Shown in pieces: positions 33,142 to 45,601 of a stretch of 64,000 bases of DNA. The number at the start of each line of letters is the position of its first letter. Position 1 is the first letter of the stretch. The notes beneath the pieces are model-generated. The model was not told the DNA's origin, did not search any database, and saw nothing but the letters and a program-made list of their open reading frames with translations. Source of the DNA: Sipunculus nudus. Taxonomy: Eukaryota > Annelida > Sipuncula > Golfingiida > Sipunculidae. The stretch is from positions 21,953,979 to 22,017,978 of the forward strand of contig CM049321.1 in NCBI GenBank assembly GCA_026874595.1. The letters are read 5' to 3'. The translations under genes and the position numbers were made by a program.

Positions 33142-33394
33142 GTGAGTGGTTTCAAATTATTTTATAATATTATTAACCCTGTGCAAAGGTTATTGTTACC
33201 ACTTAATCCTGTGTGTGTTATGATGAAAAAACATTCACGTGACTGGTATACAAAAGCCAGCTGAATTTGGACCAAACACTTGTGGGATGTATGAAAATGT
33301 GTTGTTATTACAATTCAGTGTGATTGCAAGGGAAAATTGTCGCTAATTCATGTATTTTCTGGCAATTATTGAGTCTCCAGCTAGTCATAAGCTG

Positions 33395-33645
33395 TTGCAG
33401 TCCAGTGAGATACAGCCTTTACTTTTGCTGGGCCTCTGGCTGTTATTAAATGACAGAGGTCAATAGTGAAATTTAGGGATTTCTGTTAGATTGTCAATAA
33501 ATATAGATACAGGGATGCAGCCCAGTGAGATACAGCCTTTTCCTTTGCTGTGCCTCCCATCTGTAATTAAGTGAAGGAGGTCAAAAGTAAAATTTAGGGA
33601 TTTCTATTTCATTGTCATATATTATCAGTATATAGATACAGGGAC
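33395..33645 (+). repeat. Two-copy tandem repeat in DNAJC22 intron 3
   Basis: 'cagtgagatacagcctttt' and 'aaatttagggatttct' occur twice about 120 bases apart, each copy ending in 'agatacaggga'. Confidence 0.65.
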
Positions 33646-33789
33646 ATCAAACAATACTGATACAATATTTGACTTTATATTGTGACATAACTGTGCCTTT
33701 TTGACTCATTGCAGCCCCAGCAAGTAACATCACAGATCTGTATTCATTTTCTTAACACAAAGTCCTACGCTTCTCATGCCGGGCCCGGG

Positions 33790-34080
33790 GTTATACACTG
33801 CAGTCATCCTATATCTCCTTCGTTGTAACCGCTGCTTTGTATTACAAATATCTCAGGGTCTCAACACCAGGGCTGTCACAGAACAAACATTTGTAATCAG
33901 ACCAGTGAGAGTTTGGTATCAGATTGTGCATGTAGCTCCAGATTTAAACATGCGTGTGATGGGAATCCACTCCCATAGGTCTTCTTCTTGTCCCTGTGTC
34001 AGAACCAGTGTAATCAGATTTGAGACTACTATGCACACTGTATATGGTAACCACTGTGTGAAGAGCACAACAAAGTCCCA
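33790..34080 (+). repeat. Dispersed repeat (ctcctcacacagtggtta family)
   Basis: 'aaccgctgctttgtatta' and 'caacaccagggctg' followed by 'ttggtatcagattgtgca' match the copy at 21277-22040 including its right-hand half. Confidence 0.55.
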
Positions 34081-34647
34081 GTGACAAAGGCTATAGTCTG
34101 TTTCATCCCCTCATGTCCACCTGTTTTTTGCTATAAATTTTTTTTATTATTTACATTTCAAAGGAAACAAATATAGTGTAGAGTACAGGATTAAAGGACC
34201 AAATTTTCAACAAGGTAATTAAATACCTACCTTACACCTGTTTAAGAAATAGAATTATTTAAAAATATGAGAATTCAGTCTACATTTAACAACATATCAG
34301 ATGCACTTATGACAGTCAGGTTCATTGGTCACATGCAAAAACAGCCTCAGTTGACAACTACTGATTGGATGATATCATGTAAAAACTCTAAAAAATATAA
34401 CCAGCTAAAACAAAGATGGCTACCTCATGCAGGGACACATCAAGTGATCATATCTGCCAGATCATTGTTAAAGAGATTAAAATGTTGTGAAACATAAATT
34501 TGGAATTTATTGTAAAATTCTTAATTGCCATATTAGGTTGTCACCTTCATGTCATTTTCTTGGAAATAATTGAAAATGATAAACTTTTAAGAAAATTATC
34601 TACAAAAGAACAGATGGACTGCAGGTGGTGAAACCGACCATAGGATG

Positions 34648-34720
34648 TAGCTTAGTGGGGTACGCATGTAGGCCAATAGAGCTGAAGGTTCCCCGTTTGA
34701 ACCCGGCTGGTGCTTCAATG
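34648..34720 (+). mobile_element. tRNA-like SINE fragment
   Basis: 'tagcttagtggggtacgc' resembles an A box region and 'gtttgaacccgg' a B box at tRNA-like spacing. No cloverleaf is complete, so it is not called as a tRNA gene. Confidence 0.4.
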
Positions 34721-35900
34721 GTGAAATCTCCTTAGTATCTACAGAACCACAGAGATTCACTCGAATGTTTTAATTGCCAGATATGACTTCTGGATTATGC
34801 AAGGTGTTCTTGCATATAAAACCTGAAATCCCCAAGGCTTGATAATAACATATCATCCTTGTCATGTGGATACCTTCATCCTCATTTTAGAAGACAGTGC
34901 CACCAACAGGCTATGGACCTATCTTTAATAAAAGTTCCAGTGACAATATTGATCATTCACGTGCAGGACTTGATAGATTAGATAACACTGGGTTATTATT
35001 AATCACGTTTATTAATGTTCAGTGTTCTTTTTATAATTAATGTATTGACTTCTTCTAGGGAGTGCAAATAGTTAATTTTCCTTCTCCAGGGTCCCAACTT
35101 TCACTCAAGGGTAAGGACTACATGAGAATCCTATAATTGAGCACACAGATGCCACCTGTAGTGGCAGCAATAGAGTAACTGGACATTGGGTCAACAGAGT
35201 AACAGTGTAGGGTCGCTATTACTGGGGGTATAATTATGTAGTATCAAAATCTTACAAAATTGTAGGGACCTATGCAGGTCTAGACCCAATCAACATGAGT
35301 GAAGTTTATCCTCGGTCTAAATTTATAAGCCTGAGGCCACCAGCCTAGTGCTAATGTCAAGCCCTGGTCAGAGAGAACATATGGGTGTATTGTTACATGT
35401 TTATAAAATCCCACCACTTACCATCATGTCACTGCAGGGACACAGTGGATGTATCATGTACCCAGTATAACAGCTGGTGAACGGGGCTTATATGGTTATG
35501 TGGCTTGTTTGTTACCTTAAATAAGAAAGCTCTTTGTATTTTATTACAGTGCTGCAAATATAGAGTAGATTGGTAGATAATTTTTTTTAATAATTTTGTT
35601 TTAGATATATGAACTATATGCGACATAAGAACAGGGTTTTTCTAGAAGACCTCTTTAAATAAAACTAGATTTTGTCGCTGTCATCTAGATTGAACTTTGA
35701 AGGTTTATTCACACATTGGTTTCCAGGTGATAATTTCAGTTTGAAGTGAATTAGTTGAATTCAAAGTTCACAGATTTGTGTGACAGGTATACTCTTGAAA
35801 GAATCCAGTTGATTTTAAGGGCAAAAGGTGAAGGTCATGAGGTCATGGTGTTATATTACAAATATAACTCCATTATTTAATCAATTGGTTTAACGTTTAA

Positions 35901-36118
35901 TACAGAAGTTGGCTTCATACTTGCGAGGCTGAAATTTCGCAATATTATAATTTTGAACAGTTTGCGAGGGTTTCATAATTGCAATTGCACCAGAACCTTT
36001 ACAAAATGAAATAATAGCTGCAGTATTTTGTTTATTATAAAATAAAAATAAATCCCACAATACCTCACTCATTTCTGTTAGACAATATATAGTAAGACTT
36101 GTGTCAAAGTTGACATAT
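35901..36118 (+). mobile_element. Truncated MITE in copy A
   Basis: Left half of the MITE found whole at 43227-43693 in copy B. The right half is missing here at the 36118-36121 junction. Confidence 0.6.
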
Positions 36119-36394
36119 TCGTGGTGGTAGTTGACATTGACAGGTAGGAATACTGATCCCCCTTTGTATTGACTGATAGACTGACCAGAACTTAATTAGT
36201 ACCACAAAAAGGCATGTGTGACTTGTATTATCAGGTTTTGGTGTCTCTTTAGCTCAACCCCCTGTAAAGATCTGGAGCCATTAATTTTTCTTGGACTAGG
36301 TCGAAATAAAGTAAACAAAAATATATTTAAGGCCTTATGTAGAGGAAAACCACTGCATCAACATTTATCAAGGAAGTCTTACTTTAAATCAGGT

Positions 36395-36510
36395 ATATTT
36401 ATGCTCCTCATGCAGTGGTTATGCACTTCAGTCATTCCAGTTCTCCTTTGTTTTAACCGCTGCTTTGTACACAAGGTTTTCTGGGTTAGACCACTGAGGT
36501 TGGTATTGTT
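36395..36510 (+). repeat. Dispersed repeat (ctcctcacacagtggtta family), copy A
   Basis: 'atgctcctcatgcagtggtt' through 'ttctgggttagaccactgag'. The counterpart in copy B is at 44005-44115. Confidence 0.6.
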
Positions 36511-37904
36511 ACAGCCCTAATACCTGAATGGCTCAGTTAACAAACCAACCAGAAATCTGCATAGAACTCATGATCAGAAGCCTTTGGCATTCACATTTTC
36601 AGCCCAGGTTCAATCATGCATATGATAAGTGACTGAACTTTTGTACATTTTCCTTGATGATATTCCTGGAACTGGGTCATGTGCAAGATCCACACCAATA
36701 ACTGATCAATTCTTCACTGGCCCTTTCCCAAAATGCCCTGAATTTCATGAGATTCTGTTTGTGACTGCAAGAGTTTCATTTTGCACAAATATGCCCATAC
36801 GGTAAAACTTACAGTCATAGCCTGCATGAGTATATGAATTTTATATTTTCAAGGTTTATTTGTTGTAAATTTTATGATTTCCCAGTTCCCTCTTTATTGC
36901 TGTTTCTTGAAGGGACCAGTTCACATACCAGACGTGGTATATACTGGAGACATGAAGTATAGTGTTTGCTTCTTTTGTTCTTAAACTGTTTGCTTACTCT
37001 TTTCAAACAAAAGTGGAAATAAACATGCACCAGGCCTGATCAGTTGAACAAAACATGAAGTGTGTATGCCACCTGGCAACTTCTGTATTCTCATCAAATG
37101 AGCAAGTGGTATGAGATAATTCACATGTTATTGCAAATGTGTGTTTACATTTTATTTCTTGATCCTTATTGATGTATCTAAACCCAACTTTTCACCGATC
37201 CTTACCCATACAATTTATTTGATTTCTGGCTTAATCTGCCTACATATTAAATAGGGCTGTAACAAAACATCAATTGAATCAAATGAATCAAAGCCAGTCA
37301 TTGGTCAATAATCAAATCTGGCATGAAATATTTGATTAATATCAATGATTGCATTTTCATTCATTTTCATACCTTTTTGGTATCAGCTCTTATGTAGGAA
37401 CAGATAAACAGCATACATGATGAAGTAGCAGTTTTATTTAACATTTATATCCTTCATTAAATGTTAGAACAACAATGGATGAGAAGATTTAAATGATACT
37501 TGGTCTGCATATGTTCTCAGGTATATAATAATCTTAATCTTTAAGCATAATATGGAATGAAAACTTTTTGAATAAATTTATGCGTTTCTGACAGAATATT
37601 GTGACTGTGTACAATGATCGAATCAAGAATCAAATTGAAAGGCAATAATTTATAATCAAATTGAATTGCAGACCACTTAGGAATTCACAGGTCAAAAATT
37701 AAAGAACTGTAAGTAATTTTCTCCAGGAAAAATTCTTACAAATTCCCCTGTAATTGTTGTATGAGCTTGATTTTACACACAAGCCATTAGTAAACATGGT
37801 ACCCGGGCCCCTGCTGTGAAACAGGAAAACAGGTGGTTGGTTACATGTCTGTGTTAAAGCCAGGCTTATCTGGGATGACTGCAGAATAGATAATAGTCAG
37901 ATAT

Positions 37905-38020
37905 AGGTAAAGGCCCCTTTAAGCATGTCAGATATGGGAATAGGCTCCTTTAAGCATGTCAGATATGGAAATAGGCCCCTTTAAGCATGTCAGATTTGGG
38001 AATAGGCCCCTTTAAGCAGA
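37905..38020 (+). repeat. 31-bp minisatellite just before DNAJC22 exon 4
   Basis: Four imperfect units of 'ataggcccctttaagcatg' plus 'tcagatatggga' end about 25 bases before the acceptor. The same array is in copy B at about 45460-45575. Confidence 0.8.
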
Positions 38021-38047
38021 CTAGCTTAAATCTGTTTATCATTTCAG

Positions 38048-38281
38048 GTGCTTGGTTTAGAGGAAGGAGCATCTGAAAAAGAGGTTTCCGCAAGATATAG
38101 GAAACTTGTGCGAGAGTGGCATCCAGATAAACATCAGGACCCAGAGAAAAAACGAGAGGCAGAGGTCAAATTCATGGAGATTCAACAAGCTTATGAAACA
38201 TTATCCAATCTGCACAAAAGAAGAGCATCAAAAAACCGTAGAGGAAGGACATCACAAGAAGAACAAAGGACTAAGTTTTAG
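38048..38281 (+). CDS. DNAJC22: DNAJC22, coding exon 4 (J domain)
   Basis: Acceptor (atcatttcag) before 38048, phase 0, stop TAG at 38279-38281. It encodes residues 285-361: VLGLEEGASEKEVSARYRKL, the HPD motif at 309-311 (WHPDKHQ), helix III/IV (FMEIQQAYETLSN) and a basic tail ending RGRTSQEEQRTKF. The J domain therefore spans the exon 3/4 junction and is complete, so the protein should be able to stimulate an Hsp70. A second copy of this exon lies at 45602-45784. Confidence 0.93.
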   Translation: MLGLEEGASEKEVSARYRKLVREWHPDKHQDPEKKREAEVKFMEIQQAYETLSNLHKRRASKNRRGRTSQEEQRTKF

Positions 38282-38799
38282 GAGAAAAATGACTGATATT
38301 TTTAGTTTTCTATCCTTATTTTTTTTCTGCATAGAGCAAAGATTTCGGCAATATGGGTTAAAACTAATGATCTCTCAGCTTTATGTCTGGGTTATATATG
38401 AATTATATATAACTGAAAATGTCCTCAGTGATCTGTCAGCAGGGCACAAATTGCAACAAATTGTATTTAAATTAATTTGGAAGAAAATGTCCTCTTTGTG
38501 TTTGAGATTATTGTTAAAAACTGAATCTCCAAAAGTTTGTAGAATGAGCTCTTTTGCTAAAGGAAAAAAAAAGCCACCTTGAATATGATATAAACTAATA
38601 TACAAAAAACCTTTATATGCCTTCAAATTGAAAAGAAGATGAAAAAAAAAGCAAGTGGTATCTGATGCTGTAGAAAGTTTCTCTTGCTCTGGTATTATGA
38701 AAACCTAAAATTATAATATGAGAATCTGTTACTGCCACACATATGGGTGAAATCTCTTTAAAAGTAGTGGACAATCGGGTGAATATCACTTGATATTAA

Positions 38800-39030
38800 A
38801 GCCAGCTATTCACCTACCTCTTCTGCAAAATTTGTATCATGCACTTATGTTTACAAACATAAAAACCACGTGAGCAAAGGTGTTTGGTTGCATGTTGATG
38901 TATGTTGAATATTGGTGGTTGTTAATAAATGGGCCCTAGTTGTAAAATGCCCAATCCAAAACTAGGGTTTTGCCTGAATTGGTGCCAGATGTTATTGGAG
39001 GGCCCCTACATTTTATAAACATGTGTATAT
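38800..39030 (+). repeat. Distant relative of the 8.8/19.2-kb dispersed repeat, copy A
   Basis: 'tattcacctacctctt', 'tgtttacaaacataaaaacc' and 'gggcccctacattttataaa' follow the order of the copies at 8822-9213 and 19157-19512. The copy B version is at 46340-46575. The rest of 39030-40770 shows no gene. Confidence 0.45.
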
Positions 39031-40770
39031 AAACAAAATGACAAAGCCTTTGCCAGGCTCTTTTATAAAAGAGTCGCCTTTTTTTTTAAAAAGAGTCATT
39101 CTTATTAATAAAAATTCCTGAAAATGACACTGATAACTATTTTTCACTTTTTTTCAGCAGCACTTATTTTCCTCTTTATTTTCATGAAAAAATTCCGATA
39201 TATGCTATTTCTGTCCTCTTTTAAACAATCCAATTAGAACAAGAATGGGACATTTTGCATTATTTTTCATTGCAAATTTCCAGCATTTGTCACAACCCGG
39301 AAAATTTCCTTATTTTCATGAATTAGGATGTGCGCTATGTATATTTCTTACTTTGGGAATGGTATGAGTTTATATAAATATAAAATTGTGCTATGCAAAG
39401 CCCATCTTTATTCAATCTGTGATAAACAATGGGGAATTAATGCTAATGTTTGCTCTTTTTTCCCTCTTTTTTTAGAGGACATCTGATCTTTTTTTCCGAA
39501 GCACTAACTTTTTTTTAGTCATAAACCTTTGGCAGGCCTGCTAAGTGCATTGGGATCAGTGTTATCAGTGTTTTTCATGAAAGATTGAAGGAACTATCTT
39601 TAATTGATAGATGTTAGATATCAGAGTAGGTCTCATTAATTGTTCACTGTACCAAATTGCAAATTTTTTTTCATTGTACAAAATAGGTGCTTTTATAGTT
39701 TTAAAATTATGTTAAAGATTTATTTCAACCAATTCTAGCAAAACATCATTTGTATTTAGAGCCTATGGCAGTTGAAGAAGCATATAAAGACATCAGTGTG
39801 ATGAAAGGTGATGCCTTAGTTCACATGGATGTCAATAGGTGGTGCTGTCCTCACAGTCTCATGCCATACACTTGACCAGACCAGGCTGAAGTTGAACCAG
39901 TGATTGCTGCTGCCATCTGTTATCTAATATCACAACTAACTTGTTTGTACTTAAAAATAAATATGGCTTGGTCAGAATGGTGACACAAAGGCTTTTGCAG
40001 TTTAATGTTGATGGTTGTGTAACTTCTGCTTAGATTGCTGAGTGCTTAAAGTTGTAATTATGTTGTGATAATCTGGGTTATCAACAGGTTATCTGTAATT
40101 ATTGATTATAGTAAATTAGTCTATTCTTTTGGCATGCTGGATGAACAGCTGAAGTAGAAAAAACACCCATGTTTTCGTTAGTTATTGCTTGTATGAAATA
40201 CCTTGCACTTTCACAGAAAATTCACATATTGCCTGGGAGCTTGTAATAATAAAATCAGATATTATTTCTAACCTGGGTTCTGTTGCATGCCTGAAATCTT
40301 CGATTTTCGGCTAGCATGTTGGTAAGTCGCATATGTCTGTTGGTGAGTGTGTTTGTGTGTGTTTGTTTGTCAGTACACTCCTGGCCACAATTTTGGAGCA
40401 ATGGATCTGAAACTTGCCGGGTTGGTTAAAACACAAAAGTCCTGGAAGTCTATTGTATTTGGTCATCATAGGTCAAGGTCATCCAAAAACTTCGAAATTT
40501 TATTTTCAATATAACTTTGTCAATATTGGTCCCATCTTCACAAACCTAGGCTCATTTTCTTCTTCTCTGTCTTCTGCGTAACATGGTTTAATCATCTTGT
40601 CTCAACTTAGTGTCGGTTTGTCAGTTGTTCTCAGTTTTGCCTTCTTGCTGGTTTGTGTTCCTTACATATAGCATTCTGCAGGCCACAGTTTTGCAAGAAT
40701 CCTTTTGAAACTAATACATCTTTGTCTTGCACTAATATCTCAAAAGTGATTTTAAATTTTCGGAAAATAT

Positions 40771-40784
40771 CCACCAGGGGGCGC
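40771..40784 (+). promoter_or_regulatory. CTCF consensus site, copy A
   Basis: CCACCAGGGGGCGC is an exact match to the animal CTCF core consensus. The duplicate at 48320-48333 differs by one base (A to G). Confidence 0.45.
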
Positions 40785-41162
40785 TGCGCCTGAAACACAA
40801 TAACATATCATCTTTTGGCCATATCTCAAACTATAAACCTGAATTACATCAATTATAGTCTATTTCCTTCCTCTAAATCCTATTTATAACTTAGTCAAGT
40901 CATCTGGTTTCAGCTTTGTGTCACTTTGTAAGTATGTCTCTCACTTCAAAACACTTCAAAATGTTCTATGTTCTATGTTCAAAATGCTCAGTCTGCCTGC
41001 TTGCTGGTTCTTGCCTTTGTTATAAAGTATTCTACAGTCCACAAATTAGCAGGAATCACTTTGTAACTTTCACCTACCGTCTATCGAAACGATTTCTTGA
41101 AGCTGTATGTGTATTTTTAAATAGGTCAAAGTTCAAGGTCATGAAAATACGTCAAATTATTA

Positions 41163-42056
41163 TTGGATCAGCCAAAACAAAGTTTTCCGGATGCTATGTT
41201 TTTGACCGGGTCCGCCGCCTCCAAGTTCGTTTTTAAGGAGAACTCCTCTTTGACCACTGGACTGATTTTCGCCAAACTTGACCCAATTATCGGGTCACAT
41301 GTGGACTGGTGCTTAACCATTTTGCGTTTACCTCTGACCTTTCCTTTCTGCAGTACATCCATCTCTGCGTCTATGTATATACATTAAACCTCATATCTTC
41401 GGACTCATTTGACTGATCAGCTGAAATTTTGCACCAGTGCTGCTTCTGGATAGCATTATGTCATACAATTTACTGGTGGCGTCACCTGCAACCATTTTTG
41501 CGCAGCGTTCATCTGGGTTTTTTTTTTCTGACTAAGTTAAAATAACTCCTATCTCTGCAGTGGTTGGACTTGGCCACCTGAAATTTTGCATGTTTATACA
41601 TCTTGGATAGCTTTCGTGATTTTATGACAGGTGGCGCCTCCTACATTCATGTTCAGACTGCAGACATCCAGGCATATACCTCAGGACTGGTTTGACGTAT
41701 CCTCCTGAAATTTTCATATGTATAGATCTCATATAGCTCTTTATCATACACAAAATTCGTGGCGCCACCTGCAACCATTATTGCACAACGTCCTTCTGTT
41801 TGTCTGCTGTGGGATAAAATTACTCAATTTCGTCAGTGGTTTGACTTATCTGCCTAAAATTATACTTGTATATACATCTTGGATAGCTTTCTGGACTTTG
41901 TGGCAGATTGCTCCACCTATATTTATGTTTTACGCTGCAGACATCCATGCTTATATCTCAGGACTGGTTTGACGTATCCCCCTGAAATTTTGCATGTGTA
42001 TAGATCTCACATAGCTCTGTATCTTACATAAAATTGGTGGCGCCACCTGCAACCAT
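41163..42056 (-). mobile_element. Hairpin-ended element, copy A, 5' end missing
   Basis: The reverse-orientation 3' end ('ccgccgcc' tract near 41209, hairpin near 41170-41195) is followed by the palindromic monomers (near 41472, 41628, 41759, 42036). The 5' hairpin is cut off at the LINE fragment. Confidence 0.7.
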
Positions 42057-42275
42057 ATACTAATAATAAAATTTCAAAATCAATGCGCTGTCGCACCTGG
42101 AGCCAATGGAGTTCTTTAAGTATAGGTGTAATGTGGTCGCGCTTCCTGGCACCAGTTACAAGCCTAGCAGCTGCATTCTGCACTCTCTGAAGCCGGTCCA
42201 GTAACTTGCTAGGAATACCACATAGCAAAGAGTTGGAACAGTCAATCCTTGAACTGATGAACGCATGAATTACTG
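42052..42275 (-). pseudogene. Non-LTR retrotransposon fragment (end of reverse transcriptase)
   Basis: The minus frame carries SSRIDCSNSLLCGIP, LQRVQNAAARLVTGARKRDH and ITPILKELHWL in order, the signature of the thumb region of CR1/L2-like LINE reverse transcriptases. Both ends are truncated: only about 75 residues remain. It lies exactly between duplication copies A and B, in the 640-base spacer 42057-42696, which also has a 12-base G run at 42397-42408. Confidence 0.8.
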
Positions 42276-43226
42276 TTATTTGTGAATATGGGAGTATGGG
42301 ATTCATATTCACAGAACAAAACAGTGTAATTACATGACATAAAAAATACAGCCTATGAACCTCCCCACCAAATGCAATGAAACAGTGTTTGTGCATGGGG
42401 GGGGGGGGAGGATGAAAAAAAGACTGTTTGTTAGTCTTGATTGGATAAAATTTGATAATTAATATCAGCTGGTCTGTTTATTTATTTAACATCAAGCTTA
42501 AGCTGCTTAAGAGCATAGCATACTAAATACGTGGTATGTTAAAAATAAAAAAAAACATAAAAACAAGAAACAGAACTTTTACATAGAAATGATATACAAA
42601 GAAAAATGAAACGTATCGTCAATACGTATCGGTATGGAATTAACTGTATCGCAATACGTATTGTACCGGAAGAGGCGGACCGATACACAGCCCTATAGAG
42701 AACATATGGGTGTATTGTTACATGTTTATAAAATCCCACCACTTACCATCATGTCACGGCAGGGACACAGTGGATGTATCATGTACCCAGTATAACAGCT
42801 GGTGAACGGGGCTTATATGGTTATGTGGCTTGTTTGTTACCTTAAATAAGAAAGCTCTTTGTATTTTATTACAGTGCTGCAAAATTAAGAGTAGATTGGT
42901 AGATAATTTTTCAAATTAATTTTGTTTTAGATATATGAACTATATGCGACATAAAAACAGGGTTTTTCTAGAAGACCTCTTTAAATAAAACTAGATTTTG
43001 TCGCTGTCATCTAGATTTAACTTTGAAGGTTTATTCACACATTGGTTTCCAGGTGATAATTTAAGTTTGAAGTGAACTAGTTGAATTCAAAGTTCAAACA
43101 TTTGTGTGACAGGTACACTCTTGAAAGAATCCAGTTGATTTTAAGGGCAAAAGGTGAAGGTCATGAGGTCATGGTGTTATATTACAAATATAACTCCATT
43201 ATTTAATCAACTGGTTTAATGTTTAA

Positions 43227-43693
43227 TACAGAAGTTGGCTTCATACTTTGCGAGGCTGAAATTTCGCAATATTATAATTTTGAACAGTTTGCGGGGGTTT
43301 CATAATTGCAATTGCACCAGAACCTTTTCAAATCTAATAATAGCTGTAGTATTTGTTTATTATAAAATAAAAATAAATCCTACAATACCTCACTCATTAC
43401 TGTTAGACATTATATAGTAAGACTTGTGTCACAGTTGACATATTTGAGGTGATGTTTTACTTAATGCATGTTTGCAGGGACTGGCCTTTGATACCATGCA
43501 TAGATTGGTTCCTGATTAATGAATCATGTTTTCAGATGTTATAACTTTTCTTTTTGTGCTGATGCATCGACCCCTCTTGCTCATCTGAGTGGATGGGACA
43601 TCTTATTCCAAAAGTTTAATATTTACGCTTGTTTCCCCATACGCAAATATCGCAAAATTAAAACCCTCGCAAACAAAAAGGCAACCACAGTAT
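43227..43693 (+). mobile_element. MITE with imperfect inverted ends (copy B)
   Basis: The left end 'acagaagttggcttcatact' with 'ttgcgaggctgaaatttcgc' is mirrored by 'gcgatatttgcg'-type text and 'ggcaaccacagta' on the right. About 467 bases, non-coding. Half is missing in copy A. Confidence 0.55.
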
Positions 43694-44004
43694 ACACACA
43701 GCGGAGCTCAACTGGTCACTCCGTGGTGGTAGTTGACACTGACAGGTAGGAATACTGATCCCCCTTTGTATTGACTGATAGACTGACCAGAACTTAATTA
43801 GTACCACAAAAAGGCATGTGTGACTTGTATTATCAGGTTTTGGTGTCTCTTTAGCTCAACCCCCTGTAAAGATTTGGAGCCATTAAGTTTTCTTGATCTT
43901 TGTCGAAATAAAGGAAACAAAAATATATTTAAGGCCTTATGTAGAGGAAAACCACTGCATCAACATTTATCCAGGAAGTCTTACTTTAAATCAGGTATAT
44001 TTAT

Positions 44005-44115
44005 GCTCCTCATGCAGTGGTTATGCACTTCAGTCATTCCAGTTCACCTTTGTTTTAACCGCTGCTTTGTACAGCAAGGTTTTCTGGGTTAGACCACTGA
44101 GGTTGGTATTGTTAC
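44005..44115 (+). repeat. Dispersed repeat (ctcctcacacagtggtta family), copy B
   Basis: Same family and position within the duplication as 36395-36510. This copy retains 'tgtacagcaagg', which copy A has lost by a small deletion. Confidence 0.6.
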
Positions 44116-45459
44116 AGCCCTAATACCTGAATGGCTCAGTTAACAAACCAACCAGAAATCTGCATAGAACTCATGATTAGAAGCCTTTGGCATTCACATT
44201 TTCAGCCCAGGTTCAATCATGCATAAGTGACTGATCTTTTGTAAATTTTCCTTGATGATATTCCTGGAACTAGGTCATGTGCAAGATCCACACCAATAAC
44301 TGATCAATTCTTCACTGGCCCTTTCCCAAAATGCCCTGAATTTCATGAGATTCTGTTTGTTACTCCAGGAGTTTCATTGTGCACAAATATACCCATACGG
44401 TAAAACCTACAGTCATAGCCTGCATGAGTATATGAATTTTATATTTTCAAAGTTTATTTGTTGTAAATTTTATGATTTCCCAGTTCCCTCTTTATTGCTG
44501 TTTCTTGAAGGGACCAGTTCACATACCAGATGTGGTATATACTGGAGACATGAAGTATAATGTTTGCTTCTTTTGTTCTTAAACTCTTTGCTTACTCTTT
44601 TCAAACAAAAGTGGAAATAAACATGCACCAGGCCTGATCAGTTGAACAAAACATGAAGTGTGTAGCCACCTGGCAACTTCTGTATTCTCATCAAATGAGC
44701 AAGTGGTATGAGATAATTCACATGTTATTGCAAATGTGTGTTTATATTTTATTTCTTGAATCTTATTGATGTATCTAAACCCAACTTTTCACCGATCCTT
44801 ACCTATACAATTTATTTGATTTCTGGCTTAATCTGCCTACATATTAAATAGGGCTGTAACAATAATCAAATCTGGCATGAAATATTTGATTAATATCAAT
44901 GATTGCATTTTCATTCATTTTCATACCTTTTTGGTATCAGCTCTTACGTAGGAACAGATAAACAGCATACATGATGAAGTAGCAGTTTTATTTAACATTT
45001 ATATCCTTCATTAAAGTTAGAACAACAATGGATGAGAAGATTTAAATGTTACTTGGTCTGCATATGTTCTCAGGTATATAATAATCTTAATCTTTAAGCA
45101 TAATATGGAATGAAAACTTTTGGAATAAATTTATGCGTTTCTGACAGAATATTGTGACTGTGTACAATGATCGAATCAAGAATCAAATTGAAAGGCAATA
45201 ATTAATAATCAAATTGAATCGCAGACCACTTAGCAATCCACAGGTCTAAAATTAAAGAACTGTAAGTAATTTTCTCCAGGAAAAATTCTTACAAATTCCC
45301 CTGTTATTGTTGTATGAGCTTGTTTTTACACACAAGCCATTAGTAAACATGGTACCCGGGCCCCTGCTGTGAAACAGGAAAACAGGTGGTTGGTTAAATG
45401 TCTGTGTTAAAGCCAGGCTTATCTGGGATGACTGCAGAATAGATAATAGTCAGATATAG

Positions 45460-45575
45460 GTAAAGGCCCCTTTAAGCATGTCAGATATGGGAATAGGCTC
45501 CTTTAAGCATGTCAGATATGGAAATAGGCCCCTTTAAGCATGTCAGATTTGGGAAATAGGCCCCTTTAAGCAGAC
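45460..45575 (+). repeat. 31-bp minisatellite, copy B
   Basis: Same four-unit array as 37905-38020, ahead of the duplicated exon. Confidence 0.8.
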
Positions 45576-45601
45576 TAGCTTAAATCTGTTTATCATTTCA
45601 G

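Larger units (their letters stand above)
35372..42056 (+). repeat. Tandem segmental duplication, copy A (with functional DNAJC22 exon 4)
   Basis: Nearly every base from 'agagaacatatgggtg' to 'ggtggcgccacctgcaacc' recurs in copy B (42697-49594), offset 7325-7554 bases. Differences are scattered substitutions and small indels of a few per cent plus one deletion of about 276 bases at 36118-36121. The copy includes the end of DNAJC22 intron 3, exon 4, the downstream region and a reversed hairpin-ended element cut at 42056. Confidence 0.92.

Noticed and set aside
34648-34720. A true tRNA gene
   Set aside because: A and B box-like words are present but acceptor and anticodon stems do not pair convincingly. 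It is better explained as a SINE fragment.
38106-38582. 158-codon open frame overlapping DNAJC22 exon 4 in another frame
   Set aside because: It is a shadow of the J-domain exon; the J-domain frame has exact splice phase and clear homology.
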